Shown piece after piece: positions 12,801 to 25,400 of a stretch of DNA of 64,000 nt. Position numbers and translations under genes: made by a program. Below the pieces are notes generated by a model. The model did not search any database and had not been told where the DNA came from. It worked only from the letters and a program-made list of their open reading frames with translations. Source of the stretch: Petunia secreta (taxonomy: Eukaryota; Streptophyta; Magnoliopsida; Solanales; Solanaceae); contig JARKIP010000011.1 in assembly GCA_029990175.1 (NCBI GenBank), positions 28,866,001 to 28,930,000 on the forward strand, given 5' to 3'. Every line of letters starts with the position of its first letter. Position 1 is the stretch's first letter.

Positions 12801-15800
12801 TGGACCTGCCACCAAGGTTCTGATTCTGACGAGATTGATTCCCATAGTTCTGGTTCTTCTTGAAGTATGACCCACCACCTGACTGGTAAGAGGACTGAGC
12901 TGGTGTAGTTGTAGCCCTGTTAAATGAGCTCTTTCCTCCTCCCATTGAACCATTGTAACCGCTGGATGATCGGGCCCTCTTGTTATGGTAACTTTCCTTT
13001 TCATCTCTTCTTTGATGTTTCTTCCTTTCCATGTGCTTAGCAAATCCCACGACAGAGGATAAAACTGACATACCTGCTGCTGCTGCCGCTGTAGTGTCCT
13101 GAATGTGAATACCCAATCCATTAACGAATCTATCAATCTTTGCCCTTTCTGTTGGAATCATATGGGGAGCGTACTTAGCCAACTTGATAAACTCCATCTG
13201 ATATTCTTCTACACTCATTGATCCCTGCTTAAGTTGCTCAAACTGGGTAGCCTTGGCTACCTTATCTTCTTCTGGTATAAAGTTCATTGTGAATGCCTCC
13301 TCAAATTCCTCCCAAGTAGGTGGACCATAATCCTCATCTCTCTCTCTTTCCCATATCTCGAACCAAGTTCCTGTCGTACCCTTCAGCTGGTAGGCAGCTA
13401 ATTCAACAGCCTCATTATCAACTTCTTTCATCAACCGGAGTGCCCTTTTAACTTCCTCAAGCCATAACATTGCATCTTCACCAACCTTAGTACTGTAGAA
13501 CTCGGGTGGTCTCAACTTGAGAAACTCGTGTGCCCCGGAGGTTATAGAACTTTCATGTCTGTTGCCCTGAGGTGGTGCCTCATTCTCCCTATGACCCTGA
13601 GTAGCCATGACGGTAGTAAACATCTCCATAGCCCCTCTCATTGCATTAAAAGCCTCACCCATCTCTGGTGGCAAGACAACTTGAGCTGGAACAACAGGTG
13701 GGGGTGGCACTTGGTTCTGGTTAGCCTGCTCATCTATCTCAACCTGGTCAACCTGCTCCTCTGGTTCAACCTGGGGCGCTGGAGTCTTCTTAGTTGGCTT
13801 CCCTTCTTACTTTTCTTAGATTTACGCTGAGCCACCATAGCCGCAAGCGTTTCTTGATCAGCTGCTTGAGCTCTGGTGTTAGAATTTCGAGTACCAACCA
13901 TTTCTGTGAATTAAAAAGAATGAATAGATTAGAAGGATTAAAGTTAAGCTCTATTGCACGATCTAGAGTATGAAAGAAAGCGAGACTTTTCCTAAATGTC
14001 TGCAGCCTCCTGTTCATAAGTATGGCGCGCTTCATACCCATAAACAAGACTCTACTGACACGGCTTCATAGACCCCTAGGACTCTCTAAACCTGTGGCTC
14101 TGATACCAAGTTTGTCACGACCCGTTTTCTGAACGAGTTATGACACGGCACCTGGGGGCTAGGTGAACCAGACCTGCTAAACTTTTCATACATCTTTCAA
14201 AAACTCACAATACTTCAAATAAATAATAACTCTGCATCTATTAATAAATAGTCAATATAACTTTAAAATATTTTAAACGTTAAATCTTAAAATGTGCACC
14301 ATAACCCTTCTAACTCATTGTCTATGAAGCCTCTAGAACCGGAAGACTGTCATATTGCACGAGACATGAAACCCTCGGCAATACTCAACTGAATAAATAA
14401 AATAAATGAAGGAACTGGTAAGGAAAACTGATATGTCTCCACTGAAAGCAAAGCGGAGCTCACCAACAACTGAGGATGTGAGGGAGAGTCCTAGCCTGTA
14501 GTCTGATCGCCTCGGTGACCTGCGTCTATGTTGACGAAGCCAACGTAGGTTCCAAGAAAAAGGAACGTGAGTAACGAATCGCTCGTCACCCAGTGAGTAT
14601 CATCGACTCCCTCACTAAGGCCGGAACGAGAGTTAATAAAACATGAATGCGTAAACTTTACTTTAAGGCAACTGAAACATTAGATCAAAATAAACTCTTT
14701 AAGTATTGCAAAATAGCTTATATTTTCTTTCTAGGGAGTACCACTCAAATCTGACATCTTTTCTTTCTCTCTCTTTCTAATCCCCGTGGCGTCCCACAGT
14801 TCAAAGTGTCTGACACACTAGCATTCATTGCCCGACTATGGCAATATAATATAGTACCCGACTATGGCACATACCTACCCTATCATGGTAGTTTCGGGGT
14901 AAAACGCAACCTGACTATGGTCACGCTCCGCAGCCCGACTATGGCTACGAACAAGTTTACCCTCCTCAGAATTTAAGGTAGCTCCCAAAAATATTTAAAA
15001 TATTGCTTGACACCAAATGCCTCAATTTGCACTTAAGCTTTTATTTAAAATCTCATCATAGCTTCATTAGCTTTCAAACACAAATAAATCTTGAATCATT
15101 TAATAATAATCATAAATTAACATAAATAATCTCATGAAATCATACTCAAGTAAAGCTATGTTATCGGGATGTAAGGAAGCTATGAAACATAATTCTAAAT
15201 ACTTGATACTAAAGAACAACTTGGAAACATTAATGGATAATGAACGTTTGCCCGCTCCAATCAAACGTACATTAACTTCTCTAAAGCAATTTATCAAACA
15301 CCTTAAATACATGCACTTTGTGAGAAAAGCACCTTAGGAAGGGTATGTCTCAACTCACCTCAATTTCCTCCTTGAATCTAATTGCAAGTGCAACTCGACG
15401 TACTTCACGTTACCAATCAACTACAACAATCAATTTACGTAATCAATCCCAAAGTTCTCATCTTTACCCCAATTTAAGAACTTAGGTTCAACCCTTAACT
15501 TTCTAGGTTTAAAGAAATTCCCCAATGAATATAATCTATTAAGATGCTAGATTCTTGTATAATCATAATATAATTTCACTAATCCACAAGAAAAACTTAC
15601 CTTGATGTTAACTTGAAGGCTAAATTGAAAATGGTACGTTCCCTGCTTCAGTTTTGGCGAAGGAAAAGCTACGGGGAGTACTACTGCTGTTCACGCCCAA
15701 ATACCCAACTGATGCATATGTTTTGCTCTCTTACTCTATTATTTTAATAGTATTTGGCCATTAGATTTTGTTTAGGATAGTCCATATATTGGTCAACTTG

Positions 15801-18800
15801 GCTAATTAGCCATCCTAATGTAACTCTACCTATATTAAGTCGGCTTTAACTTTTGGCACCTCTTACAATTTCTTCCTCCACTTTACATACATTTAAATAT
15901 TTACACATCCTTCATGATAAATATTTAACTTATCTTCACCATACACTTTATATTCGGACCTCGCCATAATATATGAAACGTCTTTACGTAAATAATTTTT
16001 TTTTTTTCACGCCAATAAGTGTCCTAAAACTTAGAAATTTTGGGGAACGTCACAGGCTAGCTAGTCCAATGCCCTTAAATATGTGTCTGGGTTGGCTCCG
16101 GGCTTCCTCTACTAATTTGGCCAGGTCACTTGTAGGCCAATCTGCCAAGTTGAGATGTTTAACAAGCGTAAAGGCACTATATTCCTTGACCCGAAGTTAG
16201 TTTAATTGGAATAGAAATAGATAGTTACAATAGGTTTTCAAAAGACTATCCGTGAACATTAATATTTAGTGGGTTTAAGGGTTTCTTTTATTGACCTCTT
16301 TCTCTCTCAACATACTTTTTCTATTACACTATCTTTTGAGTTGGACTACAGCTACCTTTTCTGTTCCCATTGTCAATCTTTCTTCCAACTTTTGTTATGC
16401 TAATACTTTTTATTTGCATTTGTCTTAGTCAGAGGGCTTTAGATCTTTTATGGATTTACTTAACATACCCTCTCGATCAGGTGTTTCATCATCAACAGAC
16501 TGCGAGAAACAAATGTCAGTACTTGAAAGTCTTCTTGATTCCCAAGTAATCATGCAAACACTCTCGCCCTGTTGCATCTTGTGAATAGTTTTGTTAACCC
16601 TAGTCAGAGTAATGGTTCCTAATGCATGAGTATATGGTTTCGTCTTGTATAGATATATGCACTGGAGAACAGGGCAGAGCTGGATGAAGTTGTTCCCTCT
16701 GCAAAGGAGACTTGTAAATTCTATGATCCAATAGTGTTTCCGGATTCAGAATTAAAGGCAAAATTGGAATTCGCATGGTCAAAGGTAAAACCCAAATGTG
16801 GAGACCATATTGAATAAGATAGTGTAGCGTATTACTATTAAATACCTGATATGGCCCTTAACATTGTAATCTAATTCATTTAGTTCTTGATGTTTATTTT
16901 GTTTCTTCCGTGTCCCTGATCTTCAAATTTTGAAATCAAGGGCAAATCTCTGACCAAAATAGTATGAAACTAAAAAAAGATAGTAATAATCATTTATCAT
17001 TGTTCATTAAGGATATTTTATAAACCAAAATGAATGTTTAAAATGGTGAGATTTTAGAGAACCGGAAGAGGAGATTGAGAGAGTGTGTAACACCTTCCTA
17101 TGCCTACAAGCATTTATAGGCACATTTTCCTTGCACCATCATATACATACCTAAATAGCTAACAGTGTAACACTTCTCCTCAAGTTGATGTATATAGATC
17201 GTATATACTAACTTGTTATATATATAATTAGTCTGTGGACCAGTGAGGACTTGATGAATGATTTACAAGTTAATCATTTCGACTTAACAAACTTAGAGAC
17301 AATGGATCGTGGCAGTAACTTTTCTCTAATGAGATGATAGCAATTTCTATGTGCTTGGTTTTCTCATGAAGTACATGATCGATGGAACATGAAGTACAAC
17401 TTGATTATCAAACACAAGTCTCGTATGGCTTATCTATCCAAATTTTTGATAAAGTAAATAATTTTATAAATAATGAAGGGGAAAAATATACAAGTAGTAT
17501 ACCAAAAGTAGAGAACCTACACCGGCTTATCTATCCAAATATCAGTTGTTAAAATCGTTATCTTGATTCTTGATCTAAATTTCTCTTTAACACTGAATCA
17601 AGCAATCCCATTTTATTTCTTACTCTTAAAATACACTATATTACTTCCAACTAGCACAATACCCTGATGTGGAGCATCTATTTGGGCGAATTAGCCAAAT
17701 TGGCATCTCTACAACTTACAATCTACTCATGTCCTTTTTTCTAATTTACTCATTTCCTCTATTCTTGTACAATAATTATTTCGTATTATGTGTATTGAAG
17801 AATATAACTACTTTTATCAATGAGAATCCAGAAAGTGACCCACAAAACTCACCTTAAAGGCAATAGCAATTTGAGTCACAGTTAGCTTACTTACCAACCA
17901 TTGTCTATTATCTCCTCGGATCATTGATGTTCTCCATCTAACTTGATAGAAGCTTGGTGTTCAGATATATTAGAGTATCAATTGACTTAGCTTACATCAT
18001 TTTTGTTTCTTCAAATATGTCAAGAGCATACTTCCCCAGTAATGGGAGAATAACTGGTTCAGATTAGGCAACCTCAGTGCCCATGAAATACTGCAACCTA
18101 CCAAGGGGCTTATTTTTGAAGTGCTGAAATGTCTTTACTTTAGCATTGAGGTGTTGTCTAAGCATGAGATCACTCAGTCTTGATCAGGTATTTATGTTCT
18201 AGTTGGAGGTGCTTTGAACTTGGTTGAGTCGTCTTGGAATGATGAGTCAGTACCCACAGCTGAATGGATCTCGAAGGAAGATGACTCGAAAGCTCACTGA
18301 ATTCTCCTTTATCTGGCACGTTCAAGTGCATGAAGCTTCAATTTTGGCAGGGCTTATCGTGTTTTGCTTGGCAGAAGATTTCTACTCTGGTGTTAGTGTT
18401 GGTTGATGCGGCATTTATTGAAACTGATATAGCTTGAACAAATGCTACGATCACTGCAAAACGTAAGAACCATGTTGCTCCTCGAGGGTATGGCTCATAA
18501 ATGTATAATGAGTTGCTTTTGCACTTAAACAATGGTACCATGAGAAATAAGAGAAACGAGAGAGAATATTGGACTAGGCGTGAAGAAAATCGTCTTACAC
18601 CTAGAGGCTTTTATTAGCTTAGTTTAAATGTATACTGTACCTTTATCTAATGTCGGACTTCAGTATGTGCATTGTAACATATTTACATATCTAAGTAACT
18701 ATCTAACATGAACTAAATTAGTAGAGCTTACAAATAGTAGAAACCATTATGATGATTTACTTGACGTGTTACATTGCGAAAGAGAGAAAAATCATAAAGA

Positions 18801-19450
18801 ACTTAACTTTTTTGCGAGTTGGGTTTAAAATTTAGCAAGGTGGGTTTCCCTTATGGGGTCGTATTGTAGACCGACTAGGTGGTTTTGGGCATTTGAAGTG
18901 TTTAAACAATAGGGATCTTGAAATCTGGTGACCAACATTGCCTTAATGTTGATGAATATACTCTTAACCTTTAAGAGGGGAAAAAAAGAGAACAATAGGG
19001 CTCCTGAATAGGTTGTTTTCAGCACTTGAAGTGGGAGGAGAATATGAGGCCTCAAGTTCAAATTTCAGCGGAGGCGAAAAATGCTAGGTGATTTATTTCC
19101 AAGGCCTAATCCTTGGTCGGCAGAGTTACTGGGCTCCTGAATAGGTTGTTTTCAGCACTTGAAGTGGGAGGAGAATATGAGGCCTCAAGTTCAAATTTCA
19201 GCGGAGGCGAAAAATGCTAGGTGATTTATTTCCAAGGCCTAATCCTTGGTCGGCAGAGTTACTTGGTACCTGTAATGGTGGAATGCTGGAGGGACCAATA
19301 AAATAGTCGAGGTGAGCGCATGTTGGCCTGGACACCATCGTCATAAAAATAAAAGCCTCCTCAATATGTTGAAGTTTTCCTGTATTCTTTCACAGTTCAA
19401 TATGTGCTTTCAATAGGTTTTTATGGTGGTGTTTCCAAATACTTAAATGA

Positions 19451-19490
<40 letters not shown>

Positions 19491-22400
19491 AATGAGTGAG
19501 TGCACTTGCTTGTGTACTCAGATATACATTATTAAGTAATCTTGAGTGCTTTTCCGGATGTTCATTATATAGTACTTGTTGACACAGTTCCCCATATGAG
19601 TAATATGCTTCTTAGAATATGACGTGATAGTTTATTTATTTAATTAATATAAATCCCTTACACTTAATCCTCCACATGTTCATGTACAGTTTGATGCTGC
19701 ATTAATTGACCTGCAACAGTCACTGCCAAGTCAGTACAAAGATACAGATGACCAGTATAAGAAGCTTCAGAAGAGATTGTCCAATTTTTATGCAAAGATA
19801 TTGTGTTGCCTTGAAAATCTAGGCATCATTTGTGCTTATGAGGTATGATTATAGTATCACCTCCTGTTTCCGCTTGTTGGTAGTATACAAACTATTTGAA
19901 GGGCACGGATGCCACTAGCTACATCAATGGGTGGAATTAACATTCCTCTTCTGTTGAAGCATTCACATTCGTACATACAAACATATGCTTAGTCCAACTG
20001 ACCATCATCTCTACCTTTTTTATTAGAGTAAAAGATGCTTAGGCCTCTCTTGCATGACATGATGAGAAACACTTTGTTAGCAAGTGGTATGGTACCAGCT
20101 AATATTAAATTGTCTATCTGGCCCTTCAATTTGCATTACTTCAAACTGGAGAAAGGACTGAACTTCAGTTGGTTGTATCTATTCTGAAGCTTGAACTTTC
20201 AGATTGGAGTGGACTTTGAGCCCGTTTGGGTGAGCTTAAAAGTGACTTATAAGCTTATAAGCCCATTAATATTTTATTTTTTTGAGAATATATTTATAAG
20301 CCCATTAATATATGTTTGGTAACTTAAAAAATATTGGACTTATGGGGGATGTTTTGCAGACTGATGCATTTCCACGTGTTTGGCCTAAGTAATGAATTTG
20401 GCCCATGTGAATCAGGTCTTCATATGGGGGATGTTTTGCAGACTGAAAATAGATAAATATATAAATGATTGTGCCACCTCTTGAATATTTTAAGCTTTTA
20501 TATGGAGCAGTTTACACAATGAATCTACGTTTTGTAAGACAATATACCTGGAACATGCTTTTATCATACTGCTCTTTTACCTTTGAAAATTATCCAGAAA
20601 AGCAAAGGTCTTAGACAACCTTCTCTTCTCTGTGATGATCTGCCAGGGACTCCCTTAGCAGGAGATAACCTGTAGAAGGGAAAAACAATTCCTTGCTTAT
20701 AGATGTATATCTGTATAAAAGCTGAACAAACAGTCAAACATGTTCCATGCATTGCGAATGGACTGGTTTGTTGGACACTAGTCTATAACTTGATCAAAAA
20801 AAAAAATTTGGAAGTTTTCCATGGGTCTGCCAACTTCTGTTAGAGGTCTTCTTCAGTGTAGTTTAGGTCCGAAAAGTTTCTGAATTCATTCCTGAGGGCC
20901 TTTGTTGATGCATGTGGCCGGAGCATGATAGAAGGCATTGAAAGGATCTTATCACAAAAAGAAAAAAAGCATTCCAAGGATTGGAGATGCCATTCCAAGA
21001 TCATTTCACACGTACTATTTTGGTGTAAAGAAAGCTATATTAAATAGCATTGTGATTTGTACTTTCTATACAGATACCTATAAAAGGTATTGCGGGGTTC
21101 TCTTTTTTTTTTTCAAGTCAGTTTCCCCGCGTTTGTGTACAATTCTTAGTTCTAATCCAAAATAATAGAAACGTAAATAAGGTGTTTTCCTAATTAAATC
21201 AGGCAATGAGCCAAAATAGGGTTCCTCTCTCTGATGTAGTCCAAGGAATCTCATAGACAAAAGGCTTAATACGACCATGGTTAGTTGACCTAGCTTATTG
21301 TTTCAGTTGACATTGCACAACTTCTGACATTGGCAAATTGTATTATTCATAAATTTTTTGTCTCTTTAGAGTAAATGGGTCATGAAATGATCAGTTATGT
21401 CGGTTACTTCTATTTGAAAAAGTTACCTGTGTTAGAGAGTAAAGAAGATCTTGGTAGTGATACCTCTTTGCGATTTGTGGAGTTTTTGGAAAGAGTTCAA
21501 ACTTTGAAAAAGTAAAGGAAAAGTTGATGAATGGGTGCACCTATTTTTTTTTTTTTTTTAAAATCTAATTACGTACTATAGTTACCTTGAATTTGCTCTT
21601 TAAATATTGGGTGTAACTATGTGAATATCAAGGGAGTAGGTAGTGTCAAGTATCATTTGAGATCCTTGGAGCTATAGCCAGTTGTACATATATGCAGCAC
21701 TAGTTTAGTGCTCTTTACTAGTTTAGTGCTCTTTCAGGACTAAAACTTGTCCAAAAGTGAGTTTAAGTTTTTTTGTCATCTTTCAAATGGTGGTGGTTTG
21801 CACTTTATGAATGTTTGTTTTGTTCGAGTGAATATCACTTTATCCCTGAAAGTTTGTTGGGTATGGTTGCTCCAAAGAGTTACTTCATGGTATCTCAGCT
21901 CCAAACTGCTGTGATTGGTGTACTTGAATTCTTTTTCTCTATTGCAAATTTGCTTGCTTGGCATCTATTCAAGCGATGAACTCATCATCCCTGCATCTTT
22001 TGGCTACCTATGGCACATTAAGTTGGTTCTAAGCTTGGGTCAGTTCTAGACTATCGGGTAATCTCCACCAGTTTCCATCTTTTCTTCAAGAGTTCTGCAT
22101 CTCACACCTGATGACTCTTTTTAAATCTATCTAATATTATGTTGGAATTTTCTTTATTCTGGCCCTTATAAATTTTTTATTTCTCATATTGTAGGCTGTT
22201 AAGATCTGTTTGGAAAATGTCAATTATGACAAAGAGGAAAGTGAAATTTTTAGGAAAAGTTCTCTCCAACATAGATACTTTTTGGAGGAGGCATTGTCAA
22301 TTATCCAGGATTCAATGCCACAAGGTACCTGAGTTTGTTTTATCAATTACTCATGCAGATATGTGGCCGTTGCTGCCTGTTTGTTGTCATCTTTATCAGT

Positions 22401-25400
22401 CTGATTTCTATGTTTTTCTTTTGGGTTCTTCTTCGGTTGCAAACTAGTATATTAGGTCATCCTGCTTATGGAACTTGATTTACCATTACTTTTTGGCTGA
22501 GGGTTGCCCAGGGAGTGAGGGGTTACCATAGTTTCCAGCATTTTTGACCTAAAACTCTTGTTATGAATCTTTTTCAAGAGGTTGTGGGTTCGAGTCACCG
22601 TAGGAGCAAAAAGTGGGCGGACCACTATTTGTTCCGAGAGAGGGGAAGGGGTGAAGATTAAAAAAAAAAATCTTTTCTTTTCTCTTGGTATACGGGTTTT
22701 TGGCCCTTCATGGATAATTTTATTTAGTTTATCAAAAAATGAATCTTTTCTTTTTATCTGAAATAGTGGAGGTACTAATTCAGCTCCTTGTTGTTTCCTC
22801 AGTTTGTATTGCAACTGTTACACATTACTTCGAGTATAAGGGGAACACAAGGTTCTTCTAGGAACTGTATTGTAATTCTTCTATTTTCTTCTTCTTCTTT
22901 TTTTCTTTTTCTTTTTTCAAATAGAACCACCTTTTGCAAGATCCTTTCTTACTCACTCTATTTTACTATGGCCATAAATTACGTATTCCTTATGGTGGTA
23001 GTAGGATTAGTTTTTGGGGCACAAATGGTGTGGGGAGAGTGAGTTCAAAGGTTGTCTTTCCTAATATGTTTAGTCTATCGAGCCAGAAAGAGATAACCTT
23101 CCAACAAGTTCGTGGAGTCCGTGCAGGCGAAGTTATTTGGTATTTGACGTTTAGGAGGAGCCTTCACGATTGGAAGATGAGTGAATTTCAAAACCTTATT
23201 GAGTTACTCTATCGACAGAGTCCATGGATACTCTATGGATACTACTAATTTGTGGAGGTGGAAGGACAACACGGACGGGTTCACTTCTAAATCTTATTAT
23301 CAGAGCTTGTTGGTGAGGGTGGACACGAGCTTCCCGTATCATGCCATATGGATTCCGAAGGTGCCGAGGATGGTGCGTTTCGTTGCATGGTTGGCGTGTC
23401 ATATTGACAGCTAAGAATTCGAGGAAGCGAAGAATCAATCATATTAGTTGGTGTTTTATGTGTAGATGCTCCGGAGAAGATGTTGACCATCTTTTACTTC
23501 ATTACAAGTTGGCGACGCGGTTATGGGCGGTGGCTCTAAACTAGTTTAGAGTTCGATGGGTGATGTATGTCACTGTTAAGGAAGCAATGTATAGTTGGAC
23601 ATTCAGATGGAGGAAAAAAATGCCGAGAGTGTGATGTTGTTTCATTAGCCATAATGTGGATACTATGGAAAGAGAGAATTTTTTTTTTTGATAAGTTAGA
23701 TAAAATTTTATTAATAGGTACTGAGACAATACCAACGTCTTACAACCTATGGAAAGAGATAATTATGAGAGCTTTTGAAGGAGTAGAGAGTGATTTTGTT
23801 ATTTTAATAAATATTTTTTTCTTTCTAGTTTCCTGTTTGGTGTACCTATGAGGTCCCGATGTATATCGATGATTGAGTATCTTTTGTAGAGAATGATGTA
23901 GGTTCTGTACTCTTTTGTATACTACTCATATACCGGATTTTCCCCTTCATTACAAATAAAATCATTTACCTTATCATAAAAAAAAAAGGTACTCCTTATA
24001 TAGGAGTCTTAGGCTATGTATGATATGGTAATAAATAAATCGTCATACTGATAAAGTAAGTAAGTATTCTATTAATAAAAAAAAGAACCTATAAAAAAGG
24101 ATCCCAAGGTTGTAAACCAAAAAAAAAAAAAAAAAAATCTAAGGTATTTTATAGAATATTCTTTATGATTTTCCATTCAAGTACAATGAATATAGACGTG
24201 TATGGATCTAAACACTTTTTACTTGATATTCTACATGCCCTTAAACTCAAAGCAGGAAAACCAGCTTGAGTATGCTTATTTTAAAAACATAAAAAGTTGA
24301 TATCGAAATCTCGTCAGAATACTCAACCACAATCACCAAAAATTTTCTTGGGAAAGTCAGTAACTGCACAAGGAAGAAAGTGCTTCTTGTATTATACACA
24401 GAAAGGAATCTATTCTCAATCACCAAGACGATATATGGTTTTGAGAATCTCCAGCACATTAGCAACGTAACTTGAATTGGCAGAACAATGACCAGAATTT
24501 CAAAGTTAAGAGGGCATTGATGGCATAAAAAAGTAGGAGCGCTACTTGCCAGAGAGACTTAAGTGTTTGAACGAAACTATAGAGAAGAAGGGCATGAAGA
24601 ACATAAGAAGAAAACATTGGCCCATTGGGGGCACATAACAGCCGGTACCACCCGCCGGTGGCTGAAGCTATTTGAGTCTTTCAAGATCATAGAGGCTCAG
24701 ATACCACGTAAGAAATGGACCCTGGTTCTACCTCCCTAAAGGTCGTTCATGAGATGATAATTGCGACAGGCCCATTGGTGTGGCATTTGAAGCATGGATA
24801 ATATAACATGGAGGCCCAACACGGGGAAACACAATAACAAGGATGGGTCTGGCATTAATACCATGCGAAAATAGAGAAAACTTCTCATTAACTTGATTAA
24901 CAATGTATGCGAGGTGCTCCTTGTATAGGGGTCTTGGGCTATGTATAATATGGTCGTTTATCAATTCCCATGCTAATAACATAAATATCCTAGAAATAAA
25001 TACAAATTATCCTAAAGAATCCTATAAAATATTCTCATGATTTTCTTTAATATAAAAATGATTTTCATTATCCAAGTACAATGAATCTAGATGTTTTTGA
25101 ATCTTGGCACATATTCACTTGATATTCTAACACATACCATATTCGTTCTTTCTAAATCTGTTTGTCCTTGTCCTTACACTTTCCTGAAAAATGAACAATA
25201 GTTAAAACTTCATATTTTCCTGATATGTATCATGTATTACAATTTCTTCGGAGCTATGAAAAGATAGCAACTTGATCGTAATGTGTGGTTTTCTGTTGAT
25301 GGTTATGTTGTTTATGCCTTTATGGTGCACTAAGTGTGAATACTGCTAGAATGGCCTCTACTCCAATTTTTTAGTTCTTATCTGTTTTCCCGTAGATCAG

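Larger units (their letters stand above)
8128..16054 (-). mobile_element. Ty3-gypsy chromovirus, Tekay/del type
   Basis: Reads right to left: 5' LTR 14113-16054, initiator-Met primer-binding site 14095-14108, gag 13892-12373, protease, reverse transcriptase, RNase H and integrase 12420-9188, a C-terminal chromodomain 9240-9001, a purine-rich tract (AAGGGGGGAAGAA on the minus strand, about 8554-8570), then a 3' LTR remnant 8551-8128. Several single-base frame changes break gag-pol. The shared ~424 bp of the two LTRs differ at only about four positions plus a T-run length, so the insertion is young. The outer ~1.5 kb of the left LTR is missing and replaced by the TRIM. Confidence 0.93.
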
